The position numbers and the translations under genes were made by a program. The notes under the pieces were generated by a model. That model was given only the letters and a program-made list of their open reading frames with translations. It had not been told where the DNA came from and did not search any database. Shown in pieces: positions 1 to 8,442 of a stretch of 55,662 nucleotides of DNA. Position 1 is the first letter of the stretch. Every line of letters starts with the position of its first letter. The stretch lies in contig URHT01000007.1 in assembly GCA_900547745.1 (NCBI GenBank), forward strand, positions 1-55,662. The letters are read 5' to 3'. The stretch comes from an uncultured Eubacteriales bacterium. GTDB lineage: Bacteria; Bacillota; Clostridia; Oscillospirales; Oscillospiraceae.

Positions 1-56
1 ATCGGCAGCAGCCTTTTTTGAACCACTCGCCCAGCGAGTGGTTTTCGATATACAAC

Positions 57-93
57 AAAAGCATGGTGCGGTGATACCGCGCCATGCTTTTTT
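57..93. terminator. Bidirectional intrinsic terminator
   Basis: An 11-bp stem (61-71 with 77-87, loop 72-76) is flanked by AAAA on the left and six T on the right, so it can end transcription both ways: the gene at 103-768 on the minus strand, and whatever lies left of the window. Confidence 0.8.
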
Positions 94-102
94 GCTGCAC
101 TT

Positions 103-768
103 TCACGCCAGCCGCCGCCACCGCCGCGCCTGTAACGACCCGATGACAACGGGTACGTTGGATGCCTTGGCAAATGTCTCCGCCCACGGCGGCGACAGCT
201 CCGCATCATCTACTTGGTTGACATAAATTATATCACACAGTCCCTCGGCGCAGATGACCCGCGCCGCCATCTCCGGCGTGATGGACGCCGACCACGGCGC
301 CCCCGCCAGCCGGGCATAGATGGCGGGACGGTGCGCCGCCTGCCGGATAGGCTGCCCGAAGGCGGAGGCCCCCAGCACGCAGACGGTGCGCGTCCGCTCC
401 GGCGGCAGCACCGGCTCCCACGTCTCGTGGGCCTTGGCGGGCAGGCGCTTGGAGCCGTCCGCCTCCACCAGCACGAAGTCCGCCGCCTGCTGCCAGCCCG
501 CGAAGGCCGGGGCCGTCAGCTTTCCCTCCGGCGTATAGCTGCCGGCGCAGGCCGCGCCGTGTGCCGCCAGCGCCGCCGCCAGCTCCTCCGCCGTCCCGGC
601 AAAGGGATACTGGGGCGGCCGCATGATGTGGGTGGTGGTGGCCAGCAGCACCGTGCCGCAGGGCCGCAGCTCCTCTGCCAGCTGGTACAGCAGGCTGGTC
701 TTGCCGCCGCTGCCCATCACCGCCGTCACGCCCCGTCCGACGCCCAGCAATTCCCGCAGCTGCTCCAT
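103..768 (-). CDS. yqeC: YqeC-like selenium-dependent hydroxylase accessory protein
   Basis: A 221-residue protein with a P-loop-like GSGGKTS at residues 19-25, an ATTTH segment, and VEADGSK in the middle. This is the pattern of the YqeC family, putative nucleotide-binding accessory proteins linked to selenium-dependent molybdenum hydroxylases. The start at 768 is preceded by a G-rich ribosome site; an upstream in-frame ATG would begin upstream of the likely transcription start. The gene stands alone, with its own promoter at 790-818 and terminator at 57-93. No selenium gene is visible nearby, so the physiological role rests on family resemblance only. Confidence 0.75.
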   Translation of the reverse strand: MEQLRELLGVGRGVTAVMGSGGKTSLLYQLAEELRPCGTVLLATTTHIMRPPQYPFAGTAEELAAALAAHGAACAGSYTPEGKLTAPAFAGWQQAADFVLVEADGSKRLPAKAHETWEPVLPPERTRTVCVLGASAFGQPIRQAAHRPAIYARLAGAPWSASITPEMAARVICAEGLCDIIYVNQVDDAELSPPWAETFAKASNVPVVIGSLQARRWRRLA

Positions 769-789
769 GTCCGCACCCCCTTTTTTCCT

Positions 790-818
790 ATTGTAACACG
801 CCATTCCCCGCCCTGCAA
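790..818 (-). promoter_or_regulatory. SigA-type promoter of the yqeC-like gene
   Basis: On the minus strand TTGCAG is followed after exactly 17 bp by TACAAT. Transcription would start about 15-20 bp before the ribosome site. Confidence 0.6.
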
Positions 819-858
819 CGCCAAAAGTGGGGTATTTTCCCAAAAAGAAAGGGAAAAC

Positions 859-887
859 TTGACAAAAAAACCGGATGGTGCTATACT
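859..887 (+). promoter_or_regulatory. SigA-type promoter of the 3D-domain gene
   Basis: TTGACA (859-864), a 17-bp spacer and TATACT (882-887). This leaves an untranslated leader of roughly 95 bases before the start at 988. Confidence 0.8.
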
Positions 888-987
888 CCACGAGTATTGC
901 TTATTGGTAACAAAAGTTACAAATTATTTCAAAAACTGCCGCCGCCCTGTTTAAGAACCGGGCCGGGCGGCCATACTGCGAGGTACT

Positions 988-2301
988 ATGGAACGAATCG
1001 AAACTGCAGGCCGGCGCGTCGCCCCCGTACACCGCCGCCCCAAGCTGACCCCCGCTTCCGTGTGCCAAGCCATCCACGACGCCCCTTACTGTCTTGCGCG
1101 CCTTGTGCGCCGCGGCGTCCGCGCCGTGGGCTACTGGGTGGCATGGACATGGGACGCGGTGGTCACAGACCAGAAACAGATGTATCACGACTTCCTCCGC
1201 TCCCGCTTTGTTCAGGGCTGGCGCGCGTTTCTCCACGCGCCGGCGCTGGTGGGCTTTTCCGCGGCGCTGCGGGACAACTGGCTGGTGCGCCTGACGGCCA
1301 TGACCACCCTGACGGCGGCCATCTTCGTGGGCGTGTCCCTGACCCCCGCCGCCCCCGCGCTGGACGCCATCTGCGTCCTCGTCACCGACTCCGGGCCGCA
1401 GGTGGTGTCGCAGGACACGGCGGAGCTGGATCGTGACTACCTCTCCATGCGCCGCAGCTTGGGCGGCAGCCACGCCATGCAGTATATCCTCCAGTCCGGC
1501 CGCACCGTCACGGTACACCACAACGGCCATACCGTCACCGCCGAAGCCCGGGGCGAGCGCCTGCCGGTCTTTCTGGATCGCTGCGGCATCCGGCTGGGCA
1601 GCGACGAGATGGTGGAGCTGGATCTCACCGGCGACGAGCTGTCCCTGCGCATCAGCAGCTCTCTGACCTATCAGCACTTTGTAACGGTGGAGACGGACTA
1701 CGCCGTGGAGCGCACCCCCGATCCCCTGATGGACAAGGGCACGGAGACGGTGATCCGCAAGGGCGTCTCCGGCCACATCATCGAGACGTATGAGGACACC
1801 ATGGTGCGGGGCGAGGTGGTATCCACCCGCTATGTAGGCGCCAGCCACGACACCTCCCACGCCGAGCTGGTCCGCTACGGCACCCGTGTCTACGAGGTGG
1901 CCCGCGACGACACCATTGAGCGCGTGGTGCCCAACGCGGACGGCGAGGGCGGCCTCCTCTACTTCAAGTCCGGCGACACCATGACCTACTCCAGGGTCAT
2001 GACCTGCAGCTCCACCGCCTATTACAGCGGCGGCGACGGCGGCGCCGCGTGGACGACGGCTGTGGGCGCCAGTGTGGGCGTCGGCACCATCGCCGTGGAC
2101 CCCAAGGTCATCCCCTACTACACCAAAATGTTCATCCAGACCACCAACGGCAGCCGCGTCTACGGCATGGGCACGGCGTTGGACTGCGGCGGCGCCATCA
2201 AGGGCAACATCGTGGATCTGTGGTTCCCCACCTACGGGGACTGCCGCAGCTGGGGCCGGCGCAACGTGACCGTGTATATTCTGGACAAGCGCGCCTCCTG
2301 A
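988..2301 (+). CDS. G5 / 3D-domain cell-wall protein (YabE/YocH-like)
   Basis: A 437-residue protein with a basic N-terminal stretch, one membrane segment near residues 105-125, a G5 domain around 205-285 (ending in a VRYGTRVYEV-type strand), and a C-terminal 3D domain at about 345-435. The 3D domain keeps its three aspartates: one in AVDP, one in ALDCGG and one in NIVDLW. 3D domains have the double-psi fold of lytic transglycosylases, so a role in wall remodelling is likely. The start at 988 has GAGG four bases upstream. The unusually long basic N-terminus before the membrane segment suggests type II orientation with the enzyme outside. Confidence 0.85.
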   Translation: MERIETAGRRVAPVHRRPKLTPASVCQAIHDAPYCLARLVRRGVRAVGYWVAWTWDAVVTDQKQMYHDFLRSRFVQGWRAFLHAPALVGFSAALRDNWLVRLTAMTTLTAAIFVGVSLTPAAPALDAICVLVTDSGPQVVSQDTAELDRDYLSMRRSLGGSHAMQYILQSGRTVTVHHNGHTVTAEARGERLPVFLDRCGIRLGSDEMVELDLTGDELSLRISSSLTYQHFVTVETDYAVERTPDPLMDKGTETVIRKGVSGHIIETYEDTMVRGEVVSTRYVGASHDTSHAELVRYGTRVYEVARDDTIERVVPNADGEGGLLYFKSGDTMTYSRVMTCSSTAYYSGGDGGAAWTTAVGASVGVGTIAVDPKVIPYYTKMFIQTTNGSRVYGMGTALDCGGAIKGNIVDLWFPTYGDCRSWGRRNVTVYILDKRAS

Positions 2302-2325
2302 ACCCCATCGCTTACCGAACCGCAT

Positions 2326-2362
2326 AAAAAATATCCCGCAGCGGCGCTGCGGGATATTTTTT
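2326..2362. terminator. Bidirectional terminator between convergent genes
   Basis: A 12-bp perfect stem (2331-2342 with 2346-2357) is flanked by A6 and T6. It serves the 3D-domain gene and the convergent dihydrouridine synthase gene. Confidence 0.9.
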
Positions 2363-3320
2363 ATTTCTCCACCGCCGCGTTCTCCCGCAGGGGGCATTGC
2401 GCCAGCAGTCCCCGCGCCGCCGGCAGGTACTCCTCCAGCGTCCGGGCCTTGCGGATGGCCTTCCGCTCCCGCTCCGCGCCGTCGAAGCTGCCGCCCAGCC
2501 AGCTCCACAGCTCCCGCATCCGGTGCAGCACCGGCGTGTCCCCGGACAGCCGCTGCCGGTAGTCCTCCAGCAGCCGGTCATGGAACGCCGTCAGCTCCTG
2601 CCGTGAGGCGGCGCTCCCGCCCCGCAGCCGCCGGCATAGTGCCGGATCGGCCGCAAGTCCCCGGCCCAGCATCACCGCCCGCACCTGCGGGTACCGGCGG
2701 CAGAGCTCCTCCGCCTCCGCCGCCGTGAACAGGTCGCCGTTATACACCGGCGCGTCCCGCCGCACCGCCAGCGCCGCTTCAAAGGCGTCCCGGTGTACCG
2801 CGCCCCGGTAGAACTCCTTCTGCACCCTCGGGTGGACGATCAGCTCCGACAGGGGGTACTTCTCATAGATAGCCAGAAGCTGCGGCCACTCCGCCGGGTC
2901 GTTCTTCCCGATGCGTGTCTTGACGGACACCCGCATGTCCGGCAGCGCGGAAAATATCTCCTCCAGACACCGCTCCAGCTCCTCCGGATAGGCCAGCAGC
3001 CCCGCCCCCTTGTGCTTGGCGGTGACGGTGCCGGAGGGGCACCCCAGGTTGAAGTTCACCTCCCGGTACCCCATGGCGTACAGCTCCCGCGCCGCCCACA
3101 CGAAGTGATCCCCCCGGTTGGTCAGCAGCTGGGGCACGACGTCCCCCTCCCCCTGCGTCACCTCGTCCAGCTCCTTCCGCTGGAACGCCAGATTCCCGTT
3201 GGGGGACAGAAACGGCGTAAAGTATTTGTCCGCCCCGCCGAAGATATCCCGCTGCGCCCTGCGCCAGATGTAGGTGGTCAGCCCCTCCATGGGCGCGGCG
3301 TACAGTTTTATGTCAATCAT
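2361..3320 (-). CDS. dus: tRNA-dihydrouridine synthase
   Basis: A 319-residue FMN-dependent Dus enzyme, which reduces uridines in the tRNA D-loop. Visible signatures are AAPMEG near the N-terminus, NFNLGCPSG with the catalytic Cys94, VKTRIG, a VHPR motif, NGDL and VMLGRGL (phosphate-binding end of the TIM barrel). The start overlaps the stop of the upstream GIY-YIG gene by 8 bases, so the two are probably translationally coupled. The length is normal for bacterial Dus proteins; which uridine is modified cannot be told from sequence. Confidence 0.92.
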   Translation of the reverse strand: MIDIKLYAAPMEGLTTYIWRRAQRDIFGGADKYFTPFLSPNGNLAFQRKELDEVTQGEGDVVPQLLTNRGDHFVWAARELYAMGYREVNFNLGCPSGTVTAKHKGAGLLAYPEELERCLEEIFSALPDMRVSVKTRIGKNDPAEWPQLLAIYEKYPLSELIVHPRVQKEFYRGAVHRDAFEAALAVRRDAPVYNGDLFTAAEAEELCRRYPQVRAVMLGRGLAADPALCRRLRGGSAASRQELTAFHDRLLEDYRQRLSGDTPVLHRMRELWSWLGGSFDGAERERKAIRKARTLEEYLPAARGLLAQCPLRENAAVEK

Positions 3321-3654
3321 CGTATTTCCCCTCCAGCAGCTGCTCCAGCGCCGCGTCCCGCACCGGCGCGCAGTCGTACCCGGCCAGCGCCGGGAACACC
3401 TCCCCTACCTGCTCCGGCGCGGCCAGCAGCGCCAGCTTCCGCGCTCGCGGCAGGGTCTTGACGGCGTATTCCAGCCGGGCCGCCGCCGTCTTGCCGCCGC
3501 AGCACCACAGCCCCGCCAGCGCCTGAGGCGGATGGGCACGGGTGTACTTTGCGCCCTTTCCCGTCATGTGTAGCGCCATGCGGCGGCGCAGGTCGTTGGT
3601 CATCCCGGTATACAGACTGCCGTCCCGGCACACCAGCACATAGACCCAGTACAA
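3313..3654 (-). CDS. GIY-YIG nuclease superfamily protein (YhbQ-like)
   Basis: About 113 residues. The N-terminal strand reads LYWVYVLVCRDGSLYTGMT, the GIY-YIG core, followed by a basic RRR and the helix with the catalytic-type glutamate. I start it at TTG 3654 because the best promoter (TTGCCA-17-TATGAT, plus-strand 3679-3707) lies inside the longer ATG reading at 3729, and GGGGG sits 8 bases before the TTG. YhbQ-type proteins are small stand-alone nucleases with little assigned function; the operon partner is dus. Confidence 0.8.
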   Translation of the reverse strand: MYWVYVLVCRDGSLYTGMTNDLRRRMALHMTGKGAKYTRAHPPQALAGLWCCGGKTAAARLEYAVKTLPRARKLALLAAPEQVGEVFPALAGYDCAPVRDAALEQLLEGKYDD

Positions 3655-3678
3655 CGGCTCCGCCCCCTTTCTTCTCCC

Positions 3679-3724
3679 ATCATACCCGATATTTCTTGCA
3701 TTGGCAACCTCTGTATGGTAAGAT
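3679..3724. promoter_or_regulatory. Overlapping divergent promoters
   Basis: Minus strand: TTGCCA (3707-3702), 17 bp, TATGAT (3684-3679), for the GIY-YIG/dus pair. Plus strand: TTGCAT (3696-3701), 17 bp, TAAGAT (3719-3724), for the gene at 3750. The two -35 boxes overlap, so polymerase binding in one direction should exclude the other. Confidence 0.65.
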
Positions 3725-3749
3725 ACCATGTTGGAAAGCGAGGGATACG

Positions 3750-4472
3750 ATGACCCTTTTTGACTATTATCTCCAATATATGACCGAGGTGTGGGAGGGC
3801 AAGCGCCCCGCGCCGGAGGGTATCACCCTGCCGGAGGACGGTGACGAGAGCACCCGCATACAGGCGCTGGGACAGCAGCTGCAGGCCATGGGCATGGCCG
3901 CCTTTGTCCGCGCCTGCGCCGCCCAGGACGGCGACGCCCTGCCGGAGGAGCTGTTCACCGAGTGTGCGCCCGTCCCGGATGCGCCCCCCGCCCCGCAGGC
4001 GGACGCCGCGCCCTCCGAGCCTGACCCCGACGCCGGCAAGCACGCCTTCGAGGTGTTTCTGGACTGCATCGCCATGGACGATGGACTGGTGCAGTACCTC
4101 ATCGACGTGCTCAAGCGTATGGATCGCGCCGAGTTCTTTAAGCTGAGCCAGATCACCACCAAGCTGGATCTGGACCCGGAGGAGTTCCTCTACTGGCTGG
4201 CCCACCGGCAGGACTACGCCGGTGAGGACGAGCAGATCTGCGCCGCCGTCATGGATGCCGCGCTGCTGCGTCTGGCGCAGGAGGGCCGGCTGGACGTGGT
4301 GGCCGCCCTGCTCAGCGGCGACCAGAAGACCTTCGAGGCCCTGCGCTGCGAGGCCCCGGAGCTGGTACACCTGCCCGCCGCCACCTACGACTGGTACGCG
4401 CGGCACTATCTGGATCGGGACTATCCCATCCGGCTCATCATGCGCCTGAACGGCGTCAAATTTCCCGAGTGA
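3750..4472 (+). CDS. Conserved acidic protein of unknown function
   Basis: 240 residues, soluble, strongly acidic, with a Pro/Ala-rich linker at about residues 74-95 (many PP and AP dipeptides) that joins an N-terminal helical part to a C-terminal helical domain. No catalytic motif, membrane segment or signal peptide is visible. The start has GAGGGA 4 bases upstream. It is followed after 10 bp by the PLP enzyme gene, so the two are likely cotranscribed. I do not recognise the family. Confidence 0.7.
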   Translation: MTLFDYYLQYMTEVWEGKRPAPEGITLPEDGDESTRIQALGQQLQAMGMAAFVRACAAQDGDALPEELFTECAPVPDAPPAPQADAAPSEPDPDAGKHAFEVFLDCIAMDDGLVQYLIDVLKRMDRAEFFKLSQITTKLDLDPEEFLYWLAHRQDYAGEDEQICAAVMDAALLRLAQEGRLDVVAALLSGDQKTFEALRCEAPELVHLPAATYDWYARHYLDRDYPIRLIMRLNGVKFPE

Positions 4473-4482
4473 GGTATCGACT

Positions 4483-5757
4483 ATGCTGGAACAGTACAAA
4501 ACCCTCGGCGTCAGCGACGCCGTGCTCACCTTCGGCGAGGGCGTTCTCGCCGGCCTGAAAGACCGCTTCGCGTCCATCGACGCCATTGCCGAGGCCAATC
4601 AGCTGAAGGTCATCGCCGCCATGCAGAAGAACCGGCTGGCCGCCAATCACTTCAACCTCTCCTCCGGCTACGGCTACGACGACGAGGGCCGCGACAATCT
4701 GGAGCGCGTCTACGCCGACTGCTTCGGCACCGAAGCGGCGCTGGTGCGCCCCCAGATCACCTGCGGCACCCACGCGCTGGCGCTGGCGCTGGGCGCCAAT
4801 CTGCTGCCCGGCGACGAGCTGCTCAGCCCCGTGGGCGGGCCCTACGACACGCTGGAGGAGGTCATCGGCATCCGCCCCTCCGCCGGCTCTCTCCAGGAGT
4901 ACGGCGTTTCCTACCGGCAGGTGGATCTGCTGCCCGACGGCAGCTTTGACTATGACGGTATTCGGGCCGCCATCCATGAAAAGACCAAGCTCATCACCAT
5001 CCAGCGCTCCAAGGGCTACGCCACCCGCCCCAGCTTCTCCGTGGATCAAATCGGTGAGCTGATCGCCTTCTGTAAGCAGTGCAAGCCGGATGTCATCTGC
5101 ATGGTGGACAACTGCTACGGCGAGTTTACCGAGCTGCGGGAGCCGTCCAACGTGGGCGCGGACATGATCGTAGGCAGCCTCATCAAGAATCCCGGCGGCG
5201 GTCTGGCCCCCACCGGCGGCTATGTCTGCGGCCGGCAGGACCTCATCGACCGCTGTGCCCGCCGTTTGTCCGCCCCCGGCTTGGGCCGGGAGGTCGGCGC
5301 CAATCTGGGCCTGCTGACCCAGCTGTATCAGGGCTTCTTCCTCTCCCCCACCGTCACAGCCTCCGCCGTGAAGGGCGCGGTGTTCGCCGCCGCCTGCTAT
5401 GAAAAGCTGGGCTTCCGCGTAGTACCCGCCGCCGACGAGACCCGCCACGACATCATTCAGGCCGTGGAGCTGGGCAGCCGCGAGGGTATGGTGGCCTTCT
5501 GCAAGGGCATCCAGGCCGCCGCGCCGGTGGACAGCTATGTGACGCCGGAGCCGTGGGCCATGCCCGGCTATGACAGCGAAGTCATCATGGCCGCCGGTGC
5601 CTTCGTGCAGGGCAGCTCCATCGAGCTTTCCGCCGACGGCCCCATCCGCCCGCCCTACGCTGTGTACTTTCAGGGCGGCCTGACGTGGTATCACGCCAAG
5701 CTCGGTATCCTGATGAGCCTTCAGAAAATGCTGGAGGCCGGCCTCATCTCGCTATAA
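4483..5757 (+). CDS. PLP-dependent methionine gamma-lyase family (aluminium-resistance type) protein
   Basis: 424 residues, fold-type I PLP enzyme of the family annotated 'aluminum resistance protein/methionine gamma-lyase-like'. Seen: ITCGTHALALAL cofactor-phosphate region, VDNCYGEF carrying Asp209, which would bind the pyridine nitrogen, and SLIKNPGGG with Lys235 as the likely Schiff-base lysine. The family is thought to act on sulfur amino acids; the aluminium link is historical. No cysteine or methionine pathway gene is adjacent, so the substrate is open. Confidence 0.85.
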   Translation: MLEQYKTLGVSDAVLTFGEGVLAGLKDRFASIDAIAEANQLKVIAAMQKNRLAANHFNLSSGYGYDDEGRDNLERVYADCFGTEAALVRPQITCGTHALALALGANLLPGDELLSPVGGPYDTLEEVIGIRPSAGSLQEYGVSYRQVDLLPDGSFDYDGIRAAIHEKTKLITIQRSKGYATRPSFSVDQIGELIAFCKQCKPDVICMVDNCYGEFTELREPSNVGADMIVGSLIKNPGGGLAPTGGYVCGRQDLIDRCARRLSAPGLGREVGANLGLLTQLYQGFFLSPTVTASAVKGAVFAAACYEKLGFRVVPAADETRHDIIQAVELGSREGMVAFCKGIQAAAPVDSYVTPEPWAMPGYDSEVIMAAGAFVQGSSIELSADGPIRPPYAVYFQGGLTWYHAKLGILMSLQKMLEAGLISL

Positions 5758-5858
5758 TTATGTAAACTTGCAGAGGTAACTATGCTCCTCCCTAACCACC
5801 CTTTTCGACGGCGTCCGCCACCCGCAGCATTCTCCCGGAGATAATATTATGTAAACTT
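5757..5858 (+). repeat. 13-bp direct repeat flanking a short spacer
   Basis: ATTATGTAAACTT occurs at 5757-5769, overlapping the end of the lyase gene, and again at 5846-5858, just before the ribosome site of the transporter gene. Each copy includes the start-stop pair ATG-TAA. No gene is visible in between. Confidence 0.6.
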
Positions 5859-5871
5859 AAAGGAGAATATT

Positions 5872-6780
5872 ATGTGGTTTTGGTTTTCCCTCATCGCGCT
5901 GATCTGCTGGAGCGGCTCCGACCTGTTCAGCAAGATCGGCTGTCAGGATGCGGACGATAAGTACAGCCATCTCAAGATGGTCATGGCCGTGGGCCTTGTG
6001 ATGGGTCTCCACGCGGCCTACGAAATTTTCATCAACGGCACGGAGATCAACGGCAGCATCCTTCTCACTTACCTGCCGGTGTCCCTGCTGTACATCAGCT
6101 CTATGACCATCGGCTACATCGGCCTGCGGTACATCGAGTTGTCCATCTCCTCCCCCATCTGCAACTCCTCCGGTGCGCTGGTGGCCGTTCTGGCGCTGGT
6201 CACCGGCGGTCTGGGCGATCTGGTACCCGCTCAGCTGGTGGCCACGGCGCTGGTCTGCGTGGGCGTCATCGGCCTTGGCATCGTGGAGGCGCGGGAGGAC
6301 GACGACCTGCGGGCCGCCCGGCAGGAGGCCAGCAACCATCGCTACGCCAAGTCGGTGCTGGCGCTGGCGCTGCCGGTGATCTACTGCCTGCTGGACGCGC
6401 TGGGCACCTTTGCCGACAGCCGCGTGCTGGAGACGCTGAACGAGGACAGCGCCAACTGCGCCTATGAGCTGACGTTCCTGCTGGCCGCTATCGTGTGCTT
6501 TATCTATGTGGTGCTCATTAAAAAGAGCAAGCTCGTCCCCAAGCGGGAGGGCCCCAAGTACGTGGGCGCTATCTGCGAGACGGCGGGCCAGTTCGCCTAC
6601 ATCTACGCGCTGGCAGACACGGCCCATGTGGCGCTGGCCGCCCCCATCATCTCCGCCTATTGCGTGGCCTCCGTGCTGTGGAGCCGCCTGTTCCTCAAGG
6701 AGAAGCTGAGCTGGCGGCACTACGCCATGATCGCGCTGGTGGTGGCCGGCATCGTCATCCTCGGCCTGTACGATGCATAA
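5872..6780 (+). CDS. DMT-superfamily (EamA-type) transporter
   Basis: 302 residues with about ten hydrophobic segments in two halves separated by a charged loop (about residues 140-160, rich in Glu/Asp/Arg). This is the usual layout of EamA-like drug/metabolite transporters. Conserved WSGSD near the N-terminus and a terminal small-residue helix ending in LGLYDA. AAAGGAG lies just before the ATG. The substrate cannot be predicted; position after the PLP enzyme might suggest amino-acid export, but the 114-bp gap and repeats make an operon uncertain. Confidence 0.8.
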   Translation: MWFWFSLIALICWSGSDLFSKIGCQDADDKYSHLKMVMAVGLVMGLHAAYEIFINGTEINGSILLTYLPVSLLYISSMTIGYIGLRYIELSISSPICNSSGALVAVLALVTGGLGDLVPAQLVATALVCVGVIGLGIVEAREDDDLRAARQEASNHRYAKSVLALALPVIYCLLDALGTFADSRVLETLNEDSANCAYELTFLLAAIVCFIYVVLIKKSKLVPKREGPKYVGAICETAGQFAYIYALADTAHVALAAPIISAYCVASVLWSRLFLKEKLSWRHYAMIALVVAGIVILGLYDA

Positions 6781-6828
6781 AGAGCAAAAAAATTCCCCGA
6801 CACCTGTCGGGGAATTTTTTTGCTCTTT
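6781..6828. terminator. Bidirectional terminator
   Basis: A long near-perfect hairpin, AGAGCA-A7-TTCCCCGACA pairing with its complement, with T runs on both strands. It separates the convergent transporter and pfkA genes. Confidence 0.9.
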
Positions 6829-7806
6829 TTACCGCCCGGTCATGACGGTCATGACCTCCAGCTCCTCCGGATTCAGGGTCTTCTTCATGGCAAGGCCCTC
6901 GTCGATGTCCACATTGACGATCTGCTCGCCGCTGGCGCAGATGATACGGTTGGTCTGCCCTTCTGCCAGCAGCTGCACTGCCTCGTAGCCCATGCGGGTG
7001 GCCATGACGCGATCCTTGGCGCTGGCGTTGCCGCCCCGCTGGATGTGGCCCAGAATGGTGACGCGGGGATCAAGCCCCAGCTTCTCCCGGATCTCCTCAC
7101 CCACGGCGATGCCGCTGGCCGCGCCCTCGGCCACCACGATCATAAAGTTGGTCTTGCCGCTGAGCCGCGCCCGGCGGATCTTCTCGGCCACATGCAGGTC
7201 GAAGTCGTATGCCCGCTCCGGCACCAGCACCGCCGTAGCGCCCACGGCCACGCCCACATACAGCGCCAGATACCCGGCCCGGTGGCCCATGACCTCCACC
7301 ACGGAGCAGCGCTCGTGGGACTGCATGGTGTCCCGCAGCCGGTCGATGCATTCCACCGCCGTGTTGGCGGCGGTATCAAAGCCGATGGTGTAATCGGTGC
7401 AGACGATGTCGTTGTCGATGGTGCCGGGGATGCCAACCACAGAGATGCCGAACTTGGACAGATCCTGCGCGCCCCGGAACGTACCGTCGCCGCCGATGGC
7501 CACCAGACCGTCCAGCCCCAGCAGCTTGCAGGTGTTGGCCGCCTTCTGCTGGCCCTCTCTGGTGCGGAACTCATCGCACCGCGCGCTGTACAGGATAGTG
7601 CCGCCCCGGTTGATGATGCGGCTGACGCTGGAGTTGTCCATCTCCATAAAGTCGCCGGCGATGAGTCCGGCATAGCCCCGGCGAATGCCCACGCACTCGA
7701 TGCCCCGGGCCAGCGAGCTGCGCACTACCGCGCGGATGCAGGCGTTCATACCCGGCGCGTCGCCGCCGCTGGTCAGTACGCCGATACGCTTGACTGCATT
7801 GTTCAT
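6829..7806 (-). CDS. pfkA: ATP-dependent 6-phosphofructokinase
   Basis: 325 residues, the standard length of bacterial PfkA, which phosphorylates fructose 6-phosphate in glycolysis. Seen: TSGGDAPGMN at the N-terminus, AIGGDGTFRGA, PGTIDNDI with the catalytic aspartate region, EVMGHRAGYLA for sugar binding, and LGHIQRGG. The glycine in GGDGT favours ATP over pyrophosphate. The start at 7806 follows an AG-rich ribosome site. The gene is monocistronic between the terminator at 6781 and its own promoter about 170 bp upstream. Confidence 0.96.
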   Translation of the reverse strand: MNNAVKRIGVLTSGGDAPGMNACIRAVVRSSLARGIECVGIRRGYAGLIAGDFMEMDNSSVSRIINRGGTILYSARCDEFRTREGQQKAANTCKLLGLDGLVAIGGDGTFRGAQDLSKFGISVVGIPGTIDNDIVCTDYTIGFDTAANTAVECIDRLRDTMQSHERCSVVEVMGHRAGYLALYVGVAVGATAVLVPERAYDFDLHVAEKIRRARLSGKTNFMIVVAEGAASGIAVGEEIREKLGLDPRVTILGHIQRGGNASAKDRVMATRMGYEAVQLLAEGQTNRIICASGEQIVNVDIDEGLAMKKTLNPEELEVMTVMTGR

Positions 7807-7954
7807 AAGACCTCTACCTCTTTCCCGTCTGGCGGCGCGGCCCGCAGGCCCGCGTCCCCGTATCTCATATTGTATCACGGCGCGAAGCGCCATGGTAGCA
7901 TCTGTTGTTTTTTCGGCTGCCCGGCCCCGCCGGGCGGGAAAAACGGCGTGCTCC

Positions 7955-8005
7955 GTACAATGGCCGCCTTGCGGACATTGTACCATACGTTCGGTCTGTT
8001 TGCAA
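7955..8005 (-). promoter_or_regulatory. pfkA promoter with overlapping dyad
   Basis: Minus strand TTGCAA (8005-8000), 17 bp, TACAAT (7982-7977). A perfect inverted repeat GTACAATG (7955-7962) / CATTGTAC (7976-7983), 21 bp centre to centre, covers the -10 box and could be an operator. Confidence 0.55.
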
Positions 8006-8025
8006 CAAGCATTTGCGAAAACTTC

Positions 8026-8055
8026 TTGGACAAACCGCACCTTTTGTGGTATGAT
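8026..8055 (+). promoter_or_regulatory. Promoter of the 86-residue protein gene
   Basis: TTGGAC (8026-8031) and TATGAT (8050-8055), spacer 18; the alternative TGGACA gives 17. It is divergent to the pfkA promoter. The region 7807-8109 holds only these signals. Confidence 0.55.
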
Positions 8056-8109
8056 AGAAATGGACGGCCACCCGCCGCCCCTCTATTTTCCCGGAAAGGA
8101 TGAGTCTCC

Positions 8110-8370
8110 ATGCACCCTCAGTTTGCCGAATTCACGCCCCGCTGGTTCAAGCGGGCCTTTGTCTACACCGGCTCCATCGGGGAGTTCCGCTACCGCTTCA
8201 AGACCGACAAGGACGCGGGGCTGCTCCACGCCGCCGTCTACTCCCAGCTGTGCTACGAGCTGGCACGGGACGTTGAGGAGCAGGACTTCCCGTGGGACGA
8301 GGACGGCGTCCGGCAGCTGCAGGACTGGCTTCAGAGCCGCTATGAGGCCTACTGCGCCGCCAATCCCTGA
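8110..8370 (+). CDS. Small conserved hypothetical protein
   Basis: 86 residues, soluble, rich in aromatic and charged residues, no signal peptide and no Cys cluster. AAAGGATGA lies before the ATG, a promoter sits at 8026-8055 and a terminator follows, so it is a self-contained transcription unit. I do not recognise the family. Confidence 0.65.
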   Translation: MHPQFAEFTPRWFKRAFVYTGSIGEFRYRFKTDKDAGLLHAAVYSQLCYELARDVEEQDFPWDEDGVRQLQDWLQSRYEAYCAANP

Positions 8371-8400
8371 CGGACACCTTGTATAACATACCATGCAAAA

Positions 8401-8442
8401 ACAGGACGCAGACTGTGATCTGCGTCCTGTTCTGCGTTTTTT
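8401..8442. terminator. Terminator, convergent genes
   Basis: A 12-bp perfect stem (8401-8412 with 8419-8430), then TTCTGCG and T6. It ends the 86-residue gene on the plus strand; A5 on its left may let it act for the minus strand too. Confidence 0.75.
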
